A DNA stretch of 37,424 nucleotides from JBOFSQ01 sp051651625 (GTDB taxonomy: Bacteria > Planctomycetota > Planctomycetia > Pirellulales > Thermoguttaceae): contig JBOFSQ010000050.1 in the NCBI GenBank assembly GCA_051651625.1, forward strand, positions 1 to 37,424. Direction: 5' to 3'. Shown here piece by piece: positions 30,653 to 37,424 of this stretch (its first letter is position 1; each line of letters opens with the position of its first letter). Below the pieces are notes generated by a model. That model had not been told where the DNA came from, did not search any database, and saw nothing but the letters and a program-made list of their open reading frames with translations. A program made the translations under genes and the position numbers.

Positions 30653-32465
30653 TGGAATGCCGCATCATCGCGCGAACTGCAACGACTACGAGCAGAAGTG
30701 CAAACGTCATCAAGACAATTCCGAACGTCATCAAAATATATTGCGACTTTGTGTACCACGTTGTCACCTGAATTCCCATCGCCCAAACCGGTACGACGAG
30801 CATCGCCATCGCCGGAAGTGCAATCGTCAGCGCGACGTTTCGCCAACGACTTCCAGACCGAATCAACGTCACGAGCACAACCAGCAGCGTCATTCCGGCG
30901 AGGAGTTGATTCCCCGCACCAAAGAGCGGCCAGAACATCATTCCGCCAGTTCCGTACGCGCCGAGCGAACCGTCTGGGAGCGGCGGACGCATCAGCGCAA
31001 GCCCCGCCGCACTCGCAACCGCCAGCAGCGTTGCGACATAACGATTCTCCATCACCGGCACACGCACACTCGCACCAATCTCTTGCACAATGTAACGAAA
31101 AAGTCGCGTCGCGGTGTCGATAGTCGTCGCGGCGAAACAGGCAACGAGAACCGCAATCAAACTGTGCGCGAGCGTCGGCGGAATCCCGATCCCTTCGAGA
31201 AAGTTTGAACAACCTTCAATGAACGTCGCCACTTGCACGGCGAGGTTCATTTTTGAAAACGGTTCGCTGTAACATTCTTCCCACGCCGCGCGGCCAAACT
31301 GTAGCGTGCCGTGCGGCTCGAGTGTCCACGCGGCGACGTGCCCGCTCGGTTCGCTGCGTCCTTCGAGTGTGTGACCAAGACCGATCCCCGCCGTACAAGC
31401 GATGATCACAACCACCGCAAGTGCCGACTCCGCCAGCATCGCACCGTAACCGATGAGCGGTGCGTCGCGCATCGACGCGATCTGTTTGCTCGTCGTTCCG
31501 CTGGCGACGAGTGCGTGAAAACCACTCACCGCGCCGCACGCCACCGTTATAAACAAAAACGGAATGAGCGACGGCACACCCTGCGCGGTCGCGGCGTCGA
31601 GACGAATTGCTGGTGCGGCGGCAACGATGTCGGCCTTGCCAGTCACCGCCGATGCGTAGACAATCCCGACGACGACAAGTGCGATGGCGATGTAAAGTTG
31701 TTGGCTGTTAATGTAGTCGCGTGGCTGAAGCAGGAGCCAAACCGGCAAGACCGACGCGGCAAAACAGTAAACGAGTAAAACGCCCGTCCACAACATCACC
31801 GGACTGGCAAGCGGCGCGTCGAACTTCGGCATCGTCATTGGCGGAAGAATTGTTCCGGCGACGACGACCGCGTAGAGCGCGACGAGTCCGACAACCGACG
31901 CAAGTGTGAGCGAAACGCGAAAACGGTACACGGCGATTCCGAGCACCATCGCCACCGGCAGCGACGCCCACACCGCCAGCACACTTTTCGGGTAGAGTGC
32001 GAAGATTGTTGCGATGACGTTTGCGAACACCGCCACGATTTGCGCAAGCAGAAACGCGAGCAGCAGCAGAAACACGAGTCGTGCAGCGGGCGAGATAACT
32101 TCGCCAACAACGTCGCCGACGCTCTTTCCGCGGTTGCGAATTGAGACGACGAGTGCGGCGAAGTCGTGAACGCCGCCGATCAGAATTGCTCCGAAGACAA
32201 CCCACAAAAGTGCGGGGAGCCAGCCCCACATGACGGCGATTGCAGGCCCGACAATCGGCCCCGTTCCGGCGATGCTGGTGAAGTGGTGGCCGAACAAGAC
32301 CAAACGCGGCGTGGCAACGAAGTCGATGTTGTCGTGCTGAACGACGCTCGGCATCGGTTCGTCGTCGCGGAGACGAAAGACGACCCGCGACAAAAATTGT
32401 CCATATATTCTGTACGCCGCAACGAGTGCCGCGAACGACAGACCGAGAACAAGTAGTGTGTTCAT
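30630..32465 (-). CDS. cstA: Carbon starvation protein CstA-type transporter
   Basis: 611 residues, many helices. CstA-family proteins import peptides or pyruvate under carbon limitation. Conserved landmarks are FGHHFTSIAGTGPIVGPAIA near the N-terminus, VFGAILIGGVHDFAALVVS, LLQPRDYINSQQLYIA in the middle and WPLFGAGNQLLAGMTLLV late. It is somewhat shorter than the roughly 700-residue E. coli protein. The ATG at 32465 has no ribosome site, and repeat sequence begins right upstream (32466), so the promoter is unclear. The C-terminal ESEREA and the stop are repeat-derived. No BtsS/YehU-type sensor is nearby. Confidence 0.93.
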   Translation of the reverse strand: MNTLLVLGLSFAALVAAYRIYGQFLSRVVFRLRDDEPMPSVVQHDNIDFVATPRLVLFGHHFTSIAGTGPIVGPAIAVMWGWLPALLWVVFGAILIGGVHDFAALVVSIRNRGKSVGDVVGEVISPAARLVFLLLLAFLLAQIVAVFANVIATIFALYPKSVLAVWASLPVAMVLGIAVYRFRVSLTLASVVGLVALYAVVVAGTILPPMTMPKFDAPLASPVMLWTGVLLVYCFAASVLPVWLLLQPRDYINSQQLYIAIALVVVGIVYASAVTGKADIVAAAPAIRLDAATAQGVPSLIPFLFITVACGAVSGFHALVASGTTSKQIASMRDAPLIGYGAMLAESALAVVVIIACTAGIGLGHTLEGRSEPSGHVAAWTLEPHGTLQFGRAAWEECYSEPFSKMNLAVQVATFIEGCSNFLEGIGIPPTLAHSLIAVLVACFAATTIDTATRLFRYIVQEIGASVRVPVMENRYVATLLAVASAAGLALMRPPLPDGSLGAYGTGGMMFWPLFGAGNQLLAGMTLLVVLVTLIRSGSRWRNVALTIALPAMAMLVVPVWAMGIQVTTWYTKSQYILMTFGIVLMTFALLLVVVAVRAMMRHSTESEREA

Positions 32466-32560
32466 AAAATCAGAGCGCGAAGCGCGTGAATAAGAACGCG
32501 AAGCGTAAGCGAGTGCCCGAATCAGAGCGGGAAGCGTGAGCGAGTGGCCGAATCAGAGTA
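32466..32560 (+). repeat. Tandem GCGTAAGCGAGTG repeat upstream of cstA
   Basis: Units GAAGCGCGTGAATAAGAAC, GAAGCGTAAGCGAGTGCC and GAAGCGTGAGCGAGTGGCC, diverged. They occupy the cstA upstream region from its start codon outward. Confidence 0.8.
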
Positions 32561-32566
32561 GTTCGC

Positions 32567-32666
32567 GGTTCGGCATAGCCGAACCCTCCAGTTGTCATAC
32601 GCCGCAGGCGTGGAGGGTTCGGCTATGCCGAACCGATGTGCGGGTGCAAGTTTCCGAACAGGTCTA
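32567..32666. repeat. Composite palindromic element, copy G
   Basis: Palindromes at 32567-32585 and 32616-32634 with the TTGTCATACGCCGCAGGCG core, then the right arm TTTCCGAACAGGTCTA ending at 32666. The terminal CTA is the complement of the TAG stop of the next gene (32664-32666). Confidence 0.85.
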
Positions 32667-35141
32667 TTCTTTCGTCACGACAACACAAGTGTAAACTTCA
32701 AACGGTTCGAGCGTCACGCGGAGCGTGTTCACGTCGATAGTTTGCGTCACGACTTGTGGGGCGTTTGTCGGCGAAAGAACTTGAACGCGAAGTTTACACT
32801 CCCGCAGACTTTCGGGAAGTACAACGTCAAAAGTTATCGGCGGCGTTGGAGTGATTTTGTCGGACGCGGTGTCGATGTTGGTGTTGTTGACGTCGATGAA
32901 GAGCGACGCATCGTCGCTGTAGAGCGTGATGCCGACAGTGTACGGCACCGATGGTGCGTCGAGACGAAACGTGTGACCTTTTGTGATTTTGTCGATGATC
33001 GGTTTGAGTGATACGAGTCGTTCGGGGCGTTCTTTGTCGAGTTTGTAGAAGTCGTATCCGGGGTCGTTTTTGATGTAGATGATGCGTCCGTTTTGATATT
33101 TCTTCTCGCTCCAAGTTGCAGACGCATCCGCCACTTCGGTCAGTTTGAGAGGAGTGGCGCGTTCAAAAATCTTTTCTTCGTCGCTACGTTCGGCGAACGC
33201 GCCGGTGACAACGAGCGTACCACCGTTTGCAACCCACGAACGCAAAATCGGAAGTTGCGAACGATCAAAAGCCGAGACGTTCGGAACGACAAAAACTTTC
33301 AGCGGCGCGAGCGTCTCTGCGGACACTTTCCACTGCGGCACCGCACGCCAGCCGCGATGAAGTCCGCTCAAGATCGTTCCCCATCCGTATACGGCGAAGC
33401 TGTGCGGCTGATTGTTGTGGTCGCGGAAACCGCCCGGCATCATCTCAAGTAACTGCGACGACGACGAATAATAGATTCCGATCTCTTCGTCATACGCCAG
33501 TCGGTGCCGCAGTTGTGGCCGCACCTGCGCGACGAACGCGAAGAACGCAGCGTTCGTTTCCGGTGTACCGAGCGTGTGCGACGACATCTGCGGCATCGGC
33601 ATGAGATGATTGGCGAGTCCTTGATAATGAATCACGTCGCCGATTTGTGGTTTTCCTTCTTGGTCTTTCGGCGAATAGAACCACGCATTGACGAAGCGGC
33701 TCTTGGCGTGTTCGCGTGCGAGTTTTGCAATCGGAACGTAACTGCCGAGCGGCGGTGGCATAATCCCGCGTGGCCCCGTCGTCAAGTGCCAGCCCAACGA
33801 AAGTTCCGTGCTAACCATGTCGAGTTCGCCGCGAATCCAGCCGAGCGAAAAACACGGAATGTCGTTTCCCGAAATCAAAAAATCTGGCTTGCCCGCTTCG
33901 GTGGCAACACGTTTGATCGTCGAATAAAATGTGTCAAACGTTTCTGTTCCCAGACGACGTTTGTAGACCAAGAACGCACGCCAAATCGGATCGTCTTGCC
34001 AGCGTGCATCACGCCAAACGGGATCAGAAAGATTCTCCGGTTTGCCGCCGAACTCGCGGCATTTTTCTTTCAAGTATTCTCGCACGTCGAACATTGCCGG
34101 ATCGGTGATGCCAAGTTTTGCGAGTGTTCCCGATTCGATTGCGCCGCTCGATTCGAGTTCGGCGAGAAACGGACGAAACTTCGCAACCGACCACTCACCG
34201 AACGACTTGAGATTTGGGTGCGCGTTAAAATTGTCCCACGGCGAATAGTTATCGACCCAGAGGCCGTCAACGTCGGCGGAGAGTGCGAGTTTTAACGCCG
34301 AAGCGGTGTACTCGTTCCAGATCGGGCACGCCGTATCTTTTCCTGCCGATATGACGCCCGCGTACTGCGCGGACTTGAGTTGCTTCCACTCTTCGGGGGT
34401 GAAACCGGGGTCGGGTGGTCCGAGATTCGGCGTTGTTACTTGGACGAGACCGGTAATTGGGCCAGCGATTTTTTTCGTCGTCGGATCGATTTTGTTAACG
34501 GCGTCGTTGAAGTTGTATTCAAAGGTGACGTTGCCGAGAACGTCTTTGGAACATCCAGCATCGAAGACGCGGCTTGTGCGCGGATCGCTGTCGTCAACGT
34601 ATCCGGTGGCGACGGTGCCGTCGGGATACGTCATCGGATAACAGCCGTATTCGGGATGGCTGCGACTCCACGGTTTTACGAAGTCGTCTTCGTCAAAATA
34701 GTTGGCGATACCGAGCCAGCGTGGTTCGCCTTTGCCGTCGTAAAGTTGCCACGACCAATGGCTGTATCGTGTGGCGTTGATCGTGTTGTCTTTGTGATTT
34801 TTGATAAACGCTCCATCGGGGCCTCGTTCGATGCTGACGACGTTTGCCTGCGCGGTGCCATAACCTTCAAACCAAACAATCGACTTTTGACCGTTGGCGT
34901 GAATCGTCTCGATTTTATTGCGTCCATCGACCATTCGTTCGAGTTGTTGCCATAGTCCCCACGTTGGGTTGTCTGCGGAGCCACACAAAACGATGGTCGC
35001 GTGCGACTCCTTCGCCTTCACCGGATCGGACGTTTGCACAAACGTCGGCAAGTCGTCCCACCACGGCAACTCTTCTGCACAAAGTAAGCCGCAAGAGAAA
35101 ATGATGCAAAGAACGAGCGAGAGTTTTAGATCGGTTTTCAT
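32664..35141 (-). CDS. Large secreted glycosidase-like protein, family not identified
   Basis: 825 residues from the ATG at 35141, opening with a signal peptide (LKLSLVLCIIFSCGLLCA); a longer frame to 35255 would add repeat-derived MD/VH residues. A barrel-type region has DVDGLWVDNYSPWDNF and DMVSTELSLGW with acidic residues. Later VFVVPNVSAFDRSQLPILRS with WVANGGTLVVTGAF is the flavodoxin/GATase-like domain typical of beta-galactosidase (GH42-type) trimerisation regions. It then has a beta C-terminus. I infer a polysaccharide-active secreted enzyme, possibly new. Its TAG stop lies in the arm of a palindromic element. No obvious ribosome site. Confidence 0.7.
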   Translation of the reverse strand: MKTDLKLSLVLCIIFSCGLLCAEELPWWDDLPTFVQTSDPVKAKESHATIVLCGSADNPTWGLWQQLERMVDGRNKIETIHANGQKSIVWFEGYGTAQANVVSIERGPDGAFIKNHKDNTINATRYSHWSWQLYDGKGEPRWLGIANYFDEDDFVKPWSRSHPEYGCYPMTYPDGTVATGYVDDSDPRTSRVFDAGCSKDVLGNVTFEYNFNDAVNKIDPTTKKIAGPITGLVQVTTPNLGPPDPGFTPEEWKQLKSAQYAGVISAGKDTACPIWNEYTASALKLALSADVDGLWVDNYSPWDNFNAHPNLKSFGEWSVAKFRPFLAELESSGAIESGTLAKLGITDPAMFDVREYLKEKCREFGGKPENLSDPVWRDARWQDDPIWRAFLVYKRRLGTETFDTFYSTIKRVATEAGKPDFLISGNDIPCFSLGWIRGELDMVSTELSLGWHLTTGPRGIMPPPLGSYVPIAKLAREHAKSRFVNAWFYSPKDQEGKPQIGDVIHYQGLANHLMPMPQMSSHTLGTPETNAAFFAFVAQVRPQLRHRLAYDEEIGIYYSSSSQLLEMMPGGFRDHNNQPHSFAVYGWGTILSGLHRGWRAVPQWKVSAETLAPLKVFVVPNVSAFDRSQLPILRSWVANGGTLVVTGAFAERSDEEKIFERATPLKLTEVADASATWSEKKYQNGRIIYIKNDPGYDFYKLDKERPERLVSLKPIIDKITKGHTFRLDAPSVPYTVGITLYSDDASLFIDVNNTNIDTASDKITPTPPITFDVVLPESLRECKLRVQVLSPTNAPQVVTQTIDVNTLRVTLEPFEVYTCVVVTKE

Positions 35142-35172
35142 TGGTGGGAAGTGTGAGAGCTGATTAACTGGA

Positions 35173-35255
35173 TGGACACAATGGACTTGATGGACGCGAT
35201 GGACAGAATGGACTGTGGTTTTGAAACTTCCGTCCATTTTGTCCATAACGTCCAT
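35173..35255. repeat. TGGAC-heptamer inverted repeat
   Basis: Runs of ATGGACnn units (ATGGACTTGATGGACGCGAT) on the left face GTCCATTTTGTCCATAACGTC on the right around a short centre. Translated, it gives the spurious MDxMD pattern common in planctomycetes. Confidence 0.75.
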
Positions 35256-35283
35256 CGCACAATTCTAACCCAAAAACCAAAAC

Positions 35284-35322
35284 AAAAAAGCCGAAACAAC
35301 GCGACGCGATGCTTCGGCTTTT
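35284..35322 (-). terminator. Intrinsic terminator after the small lipoprotein gene
   Basis: On the minus strand AAAAGCCGAA pairs with TTCGGCTTTT around a loop of about 17 bases and is followed by TTTTTTG. It sits 28 bp beyond the lipoprotein stop, in the right direction, and could also work for rightward transcripts. Confidence 0.75.
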
Positions 35323-35349
35323 GGGTGAGAGCACGCGAGTGGCAGAGAA

Positions 35350-35742
35350 TCACGGACGATCTACCTTAAAGTCATACGTCTTCGTTGACGCAGTGACCTC
35401 AACTGTTAGACCAGAAGTTTCTGCCGATGCGTACTTTTTGTTGACCAATGGGGTCATCTTCAACTTCGGGCCATCCCTCTCAGATAGTGTTGTTCCGGTC
35501 AGATAAACCTTGTAGGTTCCGGGTGGAAGACCATCTCTTGTACTCACCGAAGCAACAGTATATTTACCATCCTTACCAACAGCCCCTCGCGCAAGGTAAG
35601 TACCTGTTTCAAAACAGATTGTCCCTTGCGTAAGCGGAGAGCCATCGGGGTAAGTAACTTGTCCACCAAGACTTACCTTTCCATTGTTGCACCCACAAAC
35701 TACCAGAGACACCACTACTAACATCAACGCAATGTAACGCAT
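35350..35742 (-). CDS. Small lipoprotein with carboxypeptidase-regulatory-like / transthyretin-like domain
   Basis: 130 residues; ATG at 35742 with GAAAGG 8 bases upstream (the TTG six bases earlier is too close). The N-terminus, IALMLVVVSLVVCGCN, carries a lipoprotein-type signal with cysteine near residue 16-18. The mature part, VSLGGQVTYPDGSPLTQGTI then KDGKYTVASVSTRDGLPPGTY, is an Ig/transthyretin-like beta sandwich, typical of small planctomycete lipoproteins of unknown role. An intrinsic terminator follows. Function unknown. Confidence 0.85.
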   Translation of the reverse strand: MRYIALMLVVVSLVVCGCNNGKVSLGGQVTYPDGSPLTQGTICFETGTYLARGAVGKDGKYTVASVSTRDGLPPGTYKVYLTGTTLSERDGPKLKMTPLVNKKYASAETSGLTVEVTASTKTYDFKVDRP

Positions 35743-35868
35743 ACACAATACCTTTCTAATCTTTGATCAAAACTTCGTAACCGTTTGCACCAGCCGAATC
35801 GTAGGGAACGGATTCATCCGTTATGTAGAGCAAGCATCGTCGATACGCTTGCATCCGTTGCATCGAAT

Positions 35869-36087
35869 AAAGCCCCAAAGGGGCGACAAGAACTTAGCCG
35901 TGGGTGAGCGGTATTCCGCGAACCCACGGTCAGCGACCCCAAAAATCCGTAGCCCCACCAGGGCGAAAGAGACGATGCAGCCCAGATTCTTGCGCCCCGT
36001 TGGGGCTTTCAGATATTTGGGATTCTGTACCGTGGGTTCGCTCCGCTCACCCACGGCTAAGCTATTGCTGCCCCCGTTGGGGCAACG
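35869..36087. repeat. Composite GCCCC hairpin element, copy near DUF1559
   Basis: AGCCCCAAAGGGGCGACAAG with AGCCGTGGGTGAGCGG at left and CGCTCACCCACGGCTAAGC with GCCCCCGTTGGGGC at right: the same internal order as 1473-1740 and 12943-13262, with many changes. GTGTAG-type ends are not clear. The gap 35743-36188 holds this repeat and no gene. Confidence 0.7.
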
Positions 36088-36188
36088 CTACCGAGTCTGC
36101 TTGATGTGTTAAAAATGGGACGGATAAATCCGTTCACTACAACAACGCCGAATACGCGGGATTGACGGAACGTGGCTACAACACCTCA

Positions 36189-37424
36189 TTACGGCAGTGA
36201 AACGCTCACGCCGTCATTCACCGTTCCAAATGCAGCGAGAATCGAACCAGCCGTTGTTACGGAAACACCTCTGACTGCACCGTCCCCCATCACAAAATGG
36301 CAGACGCCCGGATGCGCACTTCCGAATCCAAGTTCGAGGCTATTGCTACCGAGATAATCATCGCCATAACTGATCGGTCTGGTATTTGGTGCTGGTGGCG
36401 AGGCACCGTTATCACCAGCGATTATAAGACGACAATGAGAGGCACCAGACCCAGTCCCCGATGCTGCAAGATAAGAGCAATCACCAGTTGTAGAATTGTC
36501 ATACGTCGGCGCACCCGGTTGGCCATTAAACCAACATTGTCCAACACCGATGGTTTTTGGGATATGCTTTTCCCCAATCAAAAACTGGTTACTGGTGCCA
36601 TCACGCAACCAAGACATTGTGTCACGAAGGTTATACTTATACCCCTCCCACCAGTTGCCATCGAAGCTGGTGGGACGAAACGGCCCACGATGACCAGAAA
36701 CACGTTTATCACCATCACTACCAGGATCGGCGGAATCATAAGCATCCCACCAGTTTGACGGGCATGAAGCCATTGATGGCCAAAAAGAAATCACAATTAC
36801 ATAATCGCCTTGCGGACCGGGTTTTATACCATCCCAGCCGCCGTATGTATCATCGCCTGTCATGAGCGCACCACCACCGCGGCGACTGGGGCAACGCATC
36901 CACGGCACAGACGAAAACGCTTTTTTCCAAGTGTCCCCCGCTGTATATGTTCCGCCACCAGTCTCGACAGTGCCATTCCACCACTCTCTTTGCAGACGAA
37001 CATCTGCCCAAGAGCGAGTGTTGGGACACAGTGCAACCATCTGCTGGGTGAGGTCATAAAGGGCCTGCTGTTCCGCATAGGGAAAGACCAATGGGAACGT
37101 CGTCGTTAAACCATCGCGAATGAGATTTGGCGGCAACCCATTCCTTGTATCGTGGAAATTGTGAACAGCCAATCCAATTTGTTTGAGATGGTTCGTACAC
37201 GTCATCCTTCTTGCCGCTTCTCGCGCGGCTTGGACGGCGGGAAGCAAGAGTGCGACCAGAACGCCGATGATGGCGATCACAACCAGAAGTTCAACGAGAG
37301 TGAAGCCGCGAGAGCGGCGTCGAGAAGAGGCGGGAATAGCGGCGTCAGAGAAGACGCCAAAGAAACCGCAAAGTTTATCAACCCCGCCCCCCCCCCCTAT
37401 CTTAACATTGCCGTTGACACCATG
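36189..37424 (-). CDS. DUF1559 prepilin-type protein (N-terminus beyond window)
   Basis: The frame is open to the right edge, so about 411 residues are visible and no start is defined. The cleavage/methylation motif RGFTLVELLVVIAIIG is followed by the helix GVLVALLLPAVQAAREAARR, then the DUF1559 body (TNHLKQIGLAVHNFHDTRNGLPP) and the C-terminal H-x9-DG motif AHPGVCHFVMGDGAV. Planctomycetes carry dozens of these type IV pilin-like, exported proteins of unknown job. The N-terminal extension before the leader is unusually Gly- and Arg-rich and contains an 11-G run in frame. In-frame ATG codons are absent in the visible leader. Confidence 0.9.
   Translation of the reverse strand, partial: HGVNGNVKIGGGGGVDKLCGFFGVFSDAAIPASSRRRSRGFTLVELLVVIAIIGVLVALLLPAVQAAREAARRMTCTNHLKQIGLAVHNFHDTRNGLPPNLIRDGLTTTFPLVFPYAEQQALYDLTQQMVALCPNTRSWADVRLQREWWNGTVETGGGTYTAGDTWKKAFSSVPWMRCPSRRGGGALMTGDDTYGGWDGIKPGPQGDYVIVISFWPSMASCPSNWWDAYDSADPGSDGDKRVSGHRGPFRPTSFDGNWWEGYKYNLRDTMSWLRDGTSNQFLIGEKHIPKTIGVGQCWFNGQPGAPTYDNSTTGDCSYLAASGTGSGASHCRLIIAGDNGASPPAPNTRPISYGDDYLGSNSLELGFGSAHPGVCHFVMGDGAVRGVSVTTAGSILAAFGTVNDGVSVSLP
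37387..37397 (-). other. Eleven-base homopolymer in a coding leader
   Basis: Eleven Cs on the plus strand are eleven Gs in the minus-strand DUF1559 frame, coding Gly codons in HGVNGNVKIGGGGGVDK. Slipped-strand change of one base would break the frame. It is 27 bases from the window edge. Confidence 0.9.

Noticed and set aside
30350..31123. 257-codon plus-strand frame opposite the end of cstA
   Set aside because: Starts in repeats and continues antisense to CstA helices.
35142..35255. N-terminal extension of the 825-residue protein
   Set aside because: Encoded by TGGAC-heptamer repeat; the ATG at 35141 opens a proper signal peptide.
35821..36054. Small frame over the third hairpin block
   Set aside because: Repeat-derived, matching the translation of other copies.
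1412..37424. tRNA or other structured RNA genes in the gaps
   Set aside because: The gaps hold repeat palindromes; I found no cloverleaf, T-loop or known riboswitch motif by eye.

Overview
The window looks like chromosomal DNA of a planctomycete (Planctomycetota). The main reasons are a DUF1559 prepilin-like protein with its FTLVELLVVIAIIGVLVALL leader and C-terminal H-x9-DG motif, a secreted sulfatase, very large secreted glycoside hydrolases, a PEP-CTERM-like protein, scarce Shine-Dalgarno sites on many genes, and many palindromic repeats between genes. I saw no rRNA, tRNA, CRISPR array, complete insertion sequence or phage genes. Twenty-five protein genes are supported. The first (YfhO-like) and the last (DUF1559) run off the window edges.

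Layout. 1-6500: YfhO-like membrane protein (-), 2-Cys peroxiredoxin, a secreted alpha-solenoid protein, a HEPN / nucleotidyltransferase pair, a FabZ-like dehydratase and a CBM9-like domain protein. 6777-9767 (-): a beta-propeller lipoprotein-like or anchored protein, and a BioF/KBL-type aminotransferase. 10030-16363: secreted gluzincin-like protease, argJ, a PEP-CTERM-like protein, a CaxA/YrbG-type exchanger, an EndoIII-like glycosylase and an APH-fold protein. 16775-20900 (-): a shortened MnmE-like GTPase directly behind a secreted sulfatase, then an aspartate aminotransferase. 21145-30215 (+): zinc-ribbon protein, GH38-like alpha-mannosidase, RNase HI and a GH106-like glycosidase. 30630-37424 (-): CstA, an 825-residue glycosidase-like secreted protein, a small lipoprotein and DUF1559.

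How the genes fit together. Most are stand-alone housekeeping or metabolic genes (argJ, rnhA, cstA, aspartate aminotransferase, peroxiredoxin, glycosylase). A loose theme is extracellular glycan breakdown: sulfatase, GH38-like and GH106-like enzymes, the 825-residue enzyme-like protein and a CBM9-like protein. These suit use of sulfated or rhamnose- and mannose-bearing polysaccharides. There is no SusC/SusD pair and no local regulator.

The most unusual part of the window is its repeat load. At least eight distinct palindromic families occupy nearly every intergenic gap. One element (12943-13262) has short terminal inverted repeats and an exact 9-bp target duplication, so it looks like a MITE that inserted just in front of the exchanger gene. 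Other families run into genes: they encode C-terminal tails and stop codons of several proteins, and lie in frame inside a mannosidase and a membrane protein. A third family of 16-23 bp TATAGGAC hairpins sits 37-55 bp ahead of three different gene starts. The last gene carries an 11-G tract in its apparent leader.
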